A model generated the notes under the pieces. That model did not search any database. It was not told the origin of the DNA and worked only from the letters and a program-made list of their open reading frames with translations. Shown in pieces: positions 1 through 5,537 of a DNA stretch of 5,537 nucleotides (positions are counted from its first letter, which is position 1; every line of letters begins with the position of its first letter). The position numbers were made by a program, and so were the translations under genes. This DNA comes from an uncultured Opitutaceae bacterium (lineage in GTDB: Bacteria; Verrucomicrobiota; Verrucomicrobiae; Opitutales; Opitutaceae). The stretch covers positions 1 through 5,537 of the forward strand of contig CAMLSH010000282.1 of the NCBI GenBank assembly GCA_946482625.1. Direction: 5' to 3'.

Positions 1-40
1 GCTCAGTGACGGATGTATCTGCGCTCCCAGTACCGCCTTT

Positions 41-70
41 TTGCCACCAAGCCATACGCCGCACAATAAA
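41..70 (+). promoter_or_regulatory. Candidate sigma70-like promoter for malQ (weak)
   Basis: TTGCCA at 41-46 matches 5 of 6 bases of the -35 consensus. It is followed after 18 bases by AATAAA at 65-70, which matches 4 of 6 bases of the -10 consensus, inside an AT-rich patch that stands out from the GC-rich surroundings. Transcription would begin at about the malQ ATG at 75, so the mRNA would have little or no leader. This agrees with the lack of a Shine-Dalgarno sequence, but it would also fail if the true start site lay past the ATG. Only 74 bases of upstream sequence are visible, so a better promoter could lie outside the window. Confidence 0.25.
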
Positions 71-74
71 TATT

Positions 75-1622
75 ATGTCTAATACGGAAAGCTCGCTGTT
101 TTCTTGGATGACTCGTCGTGGCACTGGCGTTTTACTGCATCCCACCTCCTTCCCGGGTAATCAAGGGATCGGCGTTTTGAACAGCGCGGTGGACGACTGG
201 CTTGAACTGCTCGCCGCCGCGGGAATTCGTTACTGGCAGGTTTGTCCGCTCGGGCCGACGGGTTACGGCGACTCTCCTTACCAGTGCTTTTCGGCGTTCG
301 CCGGGAATCCTTACCTCATCGACCTCAAAGCGCTCGTTCGCGCCGATTTGCTGTCCGACGCCGACTTGGCGCCTCTGACTGCCTTGCCTCAAGATCACGT
401 CGATTTTGGTTGGTTATATGTCACCAAGTGGCCGGTCCTGTTTCAGGCATACGCCAATTTCAAAAATAAACCCGGGCATCCCCTACCGTATGGCGATTTC
501 GCTAAGTTTCGCGCCGAACAAGGCCATTGGCTCGAATCCTTCGCCTTGTTTCAGGCCCTCAAAGATCACCACCACCCCAAGCCGTGGTGGGAATGGCCCG
601 ACGAGGTCCGTTTCGTAGACAAGGCTCGAAACGCCCGACTGCCGGAGTCGGTGTATGACCGCGCGAATGCGCATGCGTTTTTCCAGTACCTGTTTTTCGG
701 GCAATGGCGCGAAGTACGGCAAAAGGCCTCCCGCCTCGGCATCGAGATCATCGGCGACGCACCTATTTTTGTGGCCCGGGACAGTGCAGATGTGTGGTCA
801 AATCCAACCCTTTTCCAAATCGATCAGCTCAGCGGACAGCCGATTTTCGTAGCAGGCGTTCCGCCAGATTACTTTTCCGCCGACGGGCAGCTTTGGGGAA
901 ACCCACTTTACGCTTGGGGTGCGCATGCCGCCGAAGGTTACGCGTGGTGGCTGAGCCGGTTGCGCACGAACTTCCTAGTCTGCGACGTTCTGCGCATCGA
1001 TCATTTTCGCGGCTTCGATACATACTGGTCGATCCCGGCGATCGCGAAAACCGCGAAAACCGGTTCTTGGGAGCCGGGTCCTGGACTAGCGTTTTTCCAC
1101 GCCGTGAAAGCCGCCCTACCGGACGCCCGCTTGATTGCCGAAGACTTGGGTGAACTCATGCCGTCGGTCGTCGATCTGCGCGAATCCACTGGTCTGCCCG
1201 GTATGGCGATTCTCCAGTTCGCCTTTGGCGGCGAGGCGGACAACGCCTACCTGCCCCACAACCAGCGGGCCAACAGCGTCGTGTACCCAGGGACACACGA
1301 CAATGATACTACGCTCGGCTGGTATGGCTCAGCCGACGAGAAGACGCGGGATCATGTGCGCCGCTATCTTCGGATCAGCGGGTCCGAGACGGGCTGGGAT
1401 TTTATCCGGTCGAGTTACGCCTCGGTCGCCAACCTCGCCATCTTGCCGCTTCAAGACCTGCTGAGCCTCGGCTCCGCAGCCCGCTTTAACACGCCGGGGG
1501 TCGCCGCGGGCAACTGGCAGTGGCGTTATCACGCGTCGCAACTGGCCGCCTTGCGCAGCCAGACGGCCGGCTATCTGCGTGAACTCGGCGTGCTTTACGG
1601 ACGCATCGGGACGAAGCCGTGA
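75..1622 (+). CDS. malQ: 4-alpha-glucanotransferase (amylomaltase, GH77), short form
   Basis: Cytoplasmic disproportionating enzyme that transfers alpha-1,4-glucan segments between maltodextrins and releases glucose; it acts in maltodextrin and glycogen metabolism. The 515-aa product has the GH77 signatures in order: GPTGYGDSPYQ (residues 60-70), GDAPIFVARDSADVW (227-241), GVPPDYFSADGQLWGNPLY (261-279), LRIDHFRGF (306-314), IAEDLG (354-359) and GTHDNDTT (406-413). By comparison with Thermus amylomaltase, Asp309 is the nucleophile, Glu356 the acid/base and Asp409 the third carboxylate. The 47-residue spacing of the first two equals that in Thermus (293/340). At 515 aa it matches the Thermus/plastid type (about 500 aa) and lacks the N-terminal extension of E. 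coli MalQ (about 690 aa). The start is the ATG at 75. An in-frame GTG at 6 would add 23 residues that look non-homologous. No Shine-Dalgarno precedes 75. It stands alone on its strand and converges with opgH. Confidence 0.96.
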   Translation: MSNTESSLFSWMTRRGTGVLLHPTSFPGNQGIGVLNSAVDDWLELLAAAGIRYWQVCPLGPTGYGDSPYQCFSAFAGNPYLIDLKALVRADLLSDADLAPLTALPQDHVDFGWLYVTKWPVLFQAYANFKNKPGHPLPYGDFAKFRAEQGHWLESFALFQALKDHHHPKPWWEWPDEVRFVDKARNARLPESVYDRANAHAFFQYLFFGQWREVRQKASRLGIEIIGDAPIFVARDSADVWSNPTLFQIDQLSGQPIFVAGVPPDYFSADGQLWGNPLYAWGAHAAEGYAWWLSRLRTNFLVCDVLRIDHFRGFDTYWSIPAIAKTAKTGSWEPGPGLAFFHAVKAALPDARLIAEDLGELMPSVVDLRESTGLPGMAILQFAFGGEADNAYLPHNQRANSVVYPGTHDNDTTLGWYGSADEKTRDHVRRYLRISGSETGWDFIRSSYASVANLAILPLQDLLSLGSAARFNTPGVAAGNWQWRYHASQLAALRSQTAGYLRELGVLYGRIGTKP

Positions 1623-1677
1623 GAGGACCTCAATCCGGCGTGCGGGCGATCCATGGGGCGCCAGCACTGCGGCCTTA
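1623..1677. other. Convergent intergenic gap between malQ and opgH
   Basis: These 55 bases separate the malQ stop (TGA, 1620-1622) from the opgH stop (TGA on the - strand, 1680-1678). I looked for a bidirectional terminator and found no GC stem followed by a T run on either strand. The GGCGCC palindrome at 1657-1662 and the nearby CAG/CTG pairing are too short or leave a two-base loop. Termination is either factor-dependent or takes place inside the opposing gene. Confidence 0.6.
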
Positions 1678-3846
1678 TCAGCGGTAAAGCGCAGTTATCG
1701 GCGCTGCCGTCAGCACGTTGTACTGGCGAACCGCCAGTCGCCACCATTCGGCGAGCGCCTGACTGGGCATGCACCAAAGCTCGCGGTGTAACCAGATCAT
1801 GGATTCGGCATCGAGCAGCAGGGCCATTTTTTCCTTCGTGGTGAATTCCGCCGGTCCTTCCCTCAACAAACGCGTCCTGAGCTGCATGAAATAATCGCGC
1901 GACTCCTCGCTGGGACGGCGCTGACGTAGCAGCGAGACATGCACCGCGTTGACATACGGGTCGAGGACCGCCTGGAGCAGGCCGTAGTCGGCGCGGAGGC
2001 CTTCGATCGGACGCATGTGTTTGTAGCATTCCGCCAAGTTCTGGCGGAGCCGGCGCAATTCGTACGAGGGCTGGGTCTCTTCGGGCGTGAGAAATATACG
2101 CCATCGACGCGCTTTCTGTCCGAGGCTGACCTTGCTCAACCCGATAGAAATTGGAATCGACAGCACCAAGCCGGTGAGCACCGGGCTGAGCCACCAGAAA
2201 AAAGCGGGTGAGATGATGTAAGACGATACGCCCCAGACGACACCGAACAAAATGTGCGGCGAGTGCGTGAGGATCGCCTCGCGCCAGTCCGTATCGTCAT
2301 CGTCGCTTCCGCGCTTCTGGGTCACCCAGGAAACGCCCTGCCCCAGCAACGTATAGATGACGAATTTGCTGTTGAAGAGCATATTGACCGGCGCCAGCAG
2401 CGCGGAAAATACGTTCTCCAGCAGCGCGCTGGTGACGACCGCGCCGGCGCCGCCAAAACGCTCCGACCTTTTTTTGTCCTGCACGGTGAGGATGACGCCG
2501 ATGACTTTCGGCAGAAAAAGCAGCAGCATCGTGAACACGAACAGCGTGAACGCCTCGGGGACCGCGATGATGTATCCGAAAAGCGACGTCTGGATCTCCG
2601 GCGTAGATCCGTGCACCGGGCTTCGCACCAGATCGAAAACGTGGATGGTGCTCAGGACTAGGAACAGCAACCAGAGCGGCGAGGAAACATACGCCATCAC
2701 GCCCATGAGGAGGTGAAAGCGGTTGATCGGGCGGAAGCCTTTTGCGGCCAGAAGCCAGCTGTGCTGCATGTTACCCTGGCACCACCGCCTGTCGCGTTTG
2801 GCGCTTTCGATCAAGGTCGGCGGGCCTTCTTCATAGGTGCCGTCGATGTCGCTCGCCAGCCAGACGGCCCAGCCCGCTTTGCGCATGAGCGCGGCTTCGA
2901 CGAAATCGTGACTGAGAATGCGTCCGCCGAAAGGTTCGCTGCCGGGAAGATCCGGGAGCGCGCAGTGGTCGATAAACGGCTGCACGCGGATGACAGCGTT
3001 GTGCCCCCAGTAGTTGCCGTCGTACTGCTGCCAATAATTAAGGCCCGCGAGAAAGATCGGGCTATACAGGCGGTTCGCGAATTGTTGCAGACGCGAGTAA
3101 AGCGTCTCGCCGTTAACGAGCCGCGGCGCGGTCTGGATGATGCCGACGTTGGCATTTTTCTCCATCGTCGCGACGAGCTTCACAAGCGCTTCGCCCGTCA
3201 TGATGCTGTCGGCATCCAGCACGACCATGTAACGGTAGCTGCGTCCCCAGCGTCGCAGGAAATCGGCTACGTTTCCGGCCTTCTTGTTTATCTGCTGCCG
3301 GCGCTTTCGATAGAAGATTTTGCCAAACCCGCCGACCTGTTTGCAAAGCTCCACCCATGCGACCTCCTCTTGAATCCACTGATTCGGCTGGTTCGAGTCG
3401 CTGAGCATGAAGAAATCGAAATGCTCCAGTTTTCCGGTCTCCTCCAGCGACCGATAGATCACGCGCATGCCTTCGAAAACGCGGCTCACATCCTCGTTGA
3501 AGACCGGCATGATCACCGCGGTGCTGGCAAGCGGCACGTCCTCGCCCGGCTTCACCGTACTGGTGATCTGCCGGCTATCTCCACCGCGATTGACCACATA
3601 AAAGCCGAGCAGCGCGGTGACAAAACCGATGGCGATGTGCGTGAAGAGCAGGACAAAAAGCCCGAGCAGCGTCCACTCAAGTACGCTGAGATACCCTTCA
3701 CCCTGCCAGAGCAGATCCGCCATGAACCAGGTCGCGAGACTGGTGAGCAAGAAGACCGCGGAGAAGAACGTGCGACGACGGCGAGCCAGACGGCGGCGGT
3801 CGATGAAATCGTTCGAGACGATACGCATGAGGGGGGCGTGTGGCAT
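1678..3846 (-). CDS. opgH: Glucans biosynthesis glucosyltransferase H (OPG backbone synthase, GT2)
   Basis: Inner-membrane processive glucosyltransferase that builds the glucan backbone of osmoregulated periplasmic glucans from UDP-glucose and is thought to move it to the periplasm. The 722-aa product has two N-terminal membrane segments (about 27-46 and 53-84). A cytoplasmic GT2 domain follows with FNED (116-119), LSDSN (148-152), the metal/nucleotide-binding DAD (211-213), YWGHNAVIRV (279-288), SHDFVEAALM (312-321) and the QxxRW-like RDRRWCQGN (351-359). About five further hydrophobic segments lie between 378 and 570, and a soluble tail follows. These stretches align clearly with remembered E. 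coli OpgH. E. coli OpgH is 847 aa with about 138 residues before the first helix; here there are only about 26. A short acidic run (514-519) lies between late helices. The ATG at 3846 is used, 9 bases after the preceding stop; Met7 at 3828 is an alternative. Neither has a Shine-Dalgarno, so translation probably depends on coupling to the upstream gene. mdoH is a synonym. Confidence 0.96.
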   Translation of the reverse strand: MPHAPLMRIVSNDFIDRRRLARRRRTFFSAVFLLTSLATWFMADLLWQGEGYLSVLEWTLLGLFVLLFTHIAIGFVTALLGFYVVNRGGDSRQITSTVKPGEDVPLASTAVIMPVFNEDVSRVFEGMRVIYRSLEETGKLEHFDFFMLSDSNQPNQWIQEEVAWVELCKQVGGFGKIFYRKRRQQINKKAGNVADFLRRWGRSYRYMVVLDADSIMTGEALVKLVATMEKNANVGIIQTAPRLVNGETLYSRLQQFANRLYSPIFLAGLNYWQQYDGNYWGHNAVIRVQPFIDHCALPDLPGSEPFGGRILSHDFVEAALMRKAGWAVWLASDIDGTYEEGPPTLIESAKRDRRWCQGNMQHSWLLAAKGFRPINRFHLLMGVMAYVSSPLWLLFLVLSTIHVFDLVRSPVHGSTPEIQTSLFGYIIAVPEAFTLFVFTMLLLFLPKVIGVILTVQDKKRSERFGGAGAVVTSALLENVFSALLAPVNMLFNSKFVIYTLLGQGVSWVTQKRGSDDDDTDWREAILTHSPHILFGVVWGVSSYIISPAFFWWLSPVLTGLVLSIPISIGLSKVSLGQKARRWRIFLTPEETQPSYELRRLRQNLAECYKHMRPIEGLRADYGLLQAVLDPYVNAVHVSLLRQRRPSEESRDYFMQLRTRLLREGPAEFTTKEKMALLLDAESMIWLHRELWCMPSQALAEWWRLAVRQYNVLTAAPITALYR

Positions 3847-3858
3847 GCGGACGCGTCA
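3847..3858 (-). promoter_or_regulatory. Short in-frame junction between the small gene and opgH
   Basis: The small gene ends at TGA (3858-3856), followed by three sense codons (CGC GTC CGC) and the opgH ATG at 3846, all in one frame. There is no Shine-Dalgarno in the preceding 24 bases. Termination-reinitiation is the simplest mechanism. Readthrough of the TGA is formally possible and would give a fusion of about 925 residues. Confidence 0.5.
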
Positions 3859-4455
3859 GCGTGTGGCTCGAAAAATGGCAAGCAGCGTGGCCATGAAAAG
3901 CGCCCACAATGCGAGCGTGCGAAGCACCGGCCATTTCTCGAAACGCTCGAGCGTTTCACCCGCGGCTTCGCTGATCGTGCCCAGATCGATCGGACGCGGC
4001 ACCATGTTGGAGAATTTCATATCGGGACCTGCTTGCATGGAACTGGCGCGCATCGCCTGCGCGAAATCGTCGGGGATCGTCCGGCTGTCGAGAAACGCGT
4101 ACGGCCATTTTTGCGCGCCGTCGGAGAGCAGCATGGCCACGCGACCCGCGGTCGCGATGCGTTCCTGGGGATGGTTTTTATTGTCCAACACTTCGGCAAA
4201 CCACTCGTCCATCAGCGCCTCGATTTCTTCGGCGGCGAGCGTCGTGGGCTCAAGTGCGGGGTTGGCTTCATGCCGGCGCGCAGCGCGTTCAAGGACGGTC
4301 TGGATCAGGCGGCTTTGATGAAGGCGGTTGTGGATGCGGTGCGCGCGGAGATAATCCTCCACACGTACGTAGGCCGCATTCCACGCCTCCATCGTTCCGG
4401 TGTGCGGACGGAAGCGCGAGAGCTGTGCGTCTACGGATTCCAGAGGTGGCTCCAT
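3856..4455 (-). CDS. Unrecognised 199-aa protein with C-terminal membrane anchor, encoded between opgG and opgH
   Basis: I do not recognise the family. The predicted protein has no cysteine. Residues 22-60 and 71-90 look helical and amphipathic, with aromatic and charged patterning such as WNAAYVRVEDYLR (25-37) and EEIEALMDEWF (76-86). A central part includes GRVAMLLSDGAQKWPYAFLD (104-123), and a proline-containing segment SNMVPRPIDLG (149-159) resembles a conserved linker. One hydrophobic helix lies at about 177-195, followed by RATR at the C-terminus. There is no signal peptide, so the natural reading is a tail-anchored inner-membrane protein with a cytoplasmic body. It overlaps the opgG end by 25 bases and stops 9 bases before opgH, implying co-expression with both. 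The ATG at 4455 is chosen. A TTG at 4494 is in frame and would add 13 residues, but nothing favours it. It is in the same frame as opgH. A role in OpgH assembly or regulation is inference from position only. Confidence 0.85.
   Translation of the reverse strand: MEPPLESVDAQLSRFRPHTGTMEAWNAAYVRVEDYLRAHRIHNRLHQSRLIQTVLERAARRHEANPALEPTTLAAEEIEALMDEWFAEVLDNKNHPQERIATAGRVAMLLSDGAQKWPYAFLDSRTIPDDFAQAMRASSMQAGPDMKFSNMVPRPIDLGTISEAAGETLERFEKWPVLRTLALWALFMATLLAIFRATR
4431..4455 (-). promoter_or_regulatory. Start/stop overlap coupling opgG to the small gene
   Basis: The opgG stop codon (TAG, 4433-4431) lies 25 bases downstream of the ATG (4455-4453) of the next gene, in a different frame. The 20 bases upstream of this ATG contain no AGGAG-like motif, so initiation probably relies on ribosomes already translating opgG. 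Confidence 0.55.
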
Positions 4456-5537
4456 GTTTCGGTCAGGATATGGGGGCCCTTTTTCAGGAAGCAACGGAGT
4501 TCCACCGGCTTGCCGGAACCGTCCGGCCTGATCGCCAGCGCCACGCGCCAGGTGCCATTGTATTGGTTTTTCTGAGCGTCTTGATGCACGAGTTCGGCGC
4601 CCTCCCCGACGGTGACCACCGACTCGACGTTTGCAGTCGCGACGTTGCGCAGAGCAGCGCCGTCGAAATCGATCCAGAACCGGCGCAACTCGGGCTCGTG
4701 GGTCTTGGACGCTCCCTCGCGAGTGGCCGCGACGAAACCGGCCGGAGGCTGTCTGGCGCCTTTTTCTCCCTCCATGAACCAGTGAAGTTTATATTCAAAT
4801 ACGAGCGCTTCACCGGCCGGAGGAAGGACGTCGGGGGTCCAGAACGCCACGATGTTATCGTTGGTTTCGTCGGGCGTGGGGATTTCAACCAGGCGCACCG
4901 AGCCGCGTCCCCAATCGCCCACCGGTTCAACCCAGGCGCTCGGGCGCAGATGCGAGGCGGCCTCGAGGTCTTCATAGCTCGCGAAGGATCGGTCGCGTTG
5001 CACCAAGCCGAATCCCTTGGGGTTTTCGTCGCTAAAAGCCAGCACGCGCACAGCCCGCGGATTGGCCAGCGGGCGCCAGATCCATTCGCCTGCGCCGCGC
5101 TCCATAAGGAGACCGTCGGAATCGTGCACCTCCGGACGTAGATCGCCTTCGCGCGACAGGGAGTTTTCGCCGAACCAGAACATGCTGGTGAGCGGCGCCA
5201 GACCGAGGCTCTTCACCTGGGCGCCTTCGCGCAGATAGATCGCCGCTTTGATCTGCATCACCGTGGCATCGCCTGGCGTGATCGTGAAACGATACGCACC
5301 TGCGACGCTCGGGCTGTCGAGCAACGCGTAAACCATGATCTCCTTCGAATCGATCGACGGCTTCTGCACCCAGAATTCTTCGAAGATGGGGAACTCCTCG
5401 CCACCCGGTTCGCCGGTGTTGAGCGCGAGGCCGCGCGCGGAAAGTCCGTAACGCATCTTTTTGCCGAGCGCGCGAAAGTAGCTCGCACCTTGAAACACCA
5501 CCATCTCGTCGATCGGCTGCGGATTGTTTAGCGCGGT
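4431..5537 (-). CDS. opgG: Glucans biosynthesis protein G (periplasmic OPG protein, MdoG family), 5' end outside window
   Basis: Periplasmic protein required for OPG synthesis. The OpgG/OpgD family has been described as a beta-1,2-glucanase family (GH186), so a role in trimming or shaping the chain made by OpgH is likely. The frame is open to the window edge: 368 codons are visible, against about 511 aa for E. coli OpgG, so the signal peptide and roughly the first 140 residues are missing. Hallmarks, numbered from the window edge, are FQGASYFRALG (15-25), the RPEVHDSDGL stretch (134-143, HDSDGL encoded at 5126-5109), GEWIWRPL (150-157), LRPSAWVEP (197-205) and VEIPTPDETNDNIVAFWTP (217-235). 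The acidic residues in HDSDGL and DETNDNI are strongly conserved in the family and are good candidates for the catalytic pair; this assignment is from memory of the family. The C-terminal LTETW matches the usual end of the family. OpgD is the paralogous alternative; its distinguishing Tat signal would lie outside the window. mdoG is a synonym. Confidence 0.94.
   Translation of the reverse strand, partial: TALNNPQPIDEMVVFQGASYFRALGKKMRYGLSARGLALNTGEPGGEEFPIFEEFWVQKPSIDSKEIMVYALLDSPSVAGAYRFTITPGDATVMQIKAAIYLREGAQVKSLGLAPLTSMFWFGENSLSREGDLRPEVHDSDGLLMERGAGEWIWRPLANPRAVRVLAFSDENPKGFGLVQRDRSFASYEDLEAASHLRPSAWVEPVGDWGRGSVRLVEIPTPDETNDNIVAFWTPDVLPPAGEALVFEYKLHWFMEGEKGARQPPAGFVAATREGASKTHEPELRRFWIDFDGAALRNVATANVESVVTVGEGAELVHQDAQKNQYNGTWRVALAIRPDGSGKPVELRCFLKKGPHILTETWSHLWNP

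Noticed and set aside
6..74. A 23-residue N-terminal extension of MalQ from the GTG at position 6.
   Set aside because: GH77 proteins of this type begin shortly before the RRGTGVLLHPTSFPG-like segment. The extension has no family resemblance and overlaps the AT-rich promoter candidate.
1044..1061. Tandem 9-base direct repeat (GCGAAAACC twice) in malQ, encoding AKTAKT.
   Set aside because: It is in frame, but the segment between DHFRGF and the GPG motif has the usual family length, so it is not an insertion. Two copies of 9 bases can arise by chance.
1640..1677. Possible terminator hairpin between the convergent genes.
   Set aside because: The best pairing has two internal mismatches and a two-base loop, and there is no T run on either strand.
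1595..2194. A 199-codon - strand open frame over the malQ end and the opgH C-terminal part.
   Set aside because: It is in a different frame from opgH, is rich in Arg, Ala, Pro and Gly, has no recognisable motif, and overlaps two genes with clear homology.
2713..4575. A 620-codon open frame on the + strand, antisense to opgH, the small gene and the end of opgG.
   Set aside because: Its codons lie exactly opposite those of opgH and the small gene, so a stop would need TTA, CTA or TCA codons in those genes, which are rare in GC-rich DNA. The translation is rich in Arg, His, Ala and Asp with no domain pattern, while the - strand proteins are clear homologues.
4254..5141. A 295-codon + strand open frame antisense to opgG.
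   Set aside because: It lies opposite a strongly conserved OpgG coding sequence, its translation resembles no protein, and it overlaps another shadow frame.

Overview
The window comes from a moderately GC-rich bacterial chromosome and carries four protein genes. On the + strand is a complete GH77 4-alpha-glucanotransferase (malQ). On the - strand, converging on it, are three tightly packed genes of an osmoregulated periplasmic glucan (OPG) locus, in transcription order opgG (5' end outside the window), an unrecognised small tail-anchored protein gene, and opgH. No RNA genes, mobile elements, CRISPR arrays or clear terminators were seen.

Layout: 1-74 is a short leader with a weak promoter candidate. 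75-1622 is malQ, of the short Thermus/plant-plastid type (515 aa) rather than the long E. coli type. 1623-1677 is a 55-base convergent gap. 3846-1678 is opgH (722 aa), a membrane GT2 glucosyltransferase that lacks the long N-terminal cytoplasmic domain of E. coli OpgH. 4455-3856 is a 199-aa protein with no recognised family and one C-terminal membrane helix. 5537-4431 is the C-terminal part of opgG (368 codons visible), a periplasmic protein of the MdoG family.

The three - strand genes are almost certainly co-transcribed and translationally coupled: opgG overlaps the small gene by 25 bases, and the small gene ends 9 bases before opgH. OpgH would polymerise glucose from UDP-glucose into a beta-1,2-linked backbone and move it across the inner membrane, and OpgG would act on the chain in the periplasm. 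The small protein sits between them and is the most interesting object here. It is in the same reading frame as opgH, separated only by one TGA and three sense codons.

Organism: the OPG genes require a diderm. None of the internal starts has a convincing Shine-Dalgarno sequence, OpgH is short, and an extra gene lies between opgG and opgH. This suggests a non-enterobacterial lineage. A verrucomicrobial (Opitutaceae-like) source is my best guess, but it is an impression from protein style, not a demonstrated assignment.
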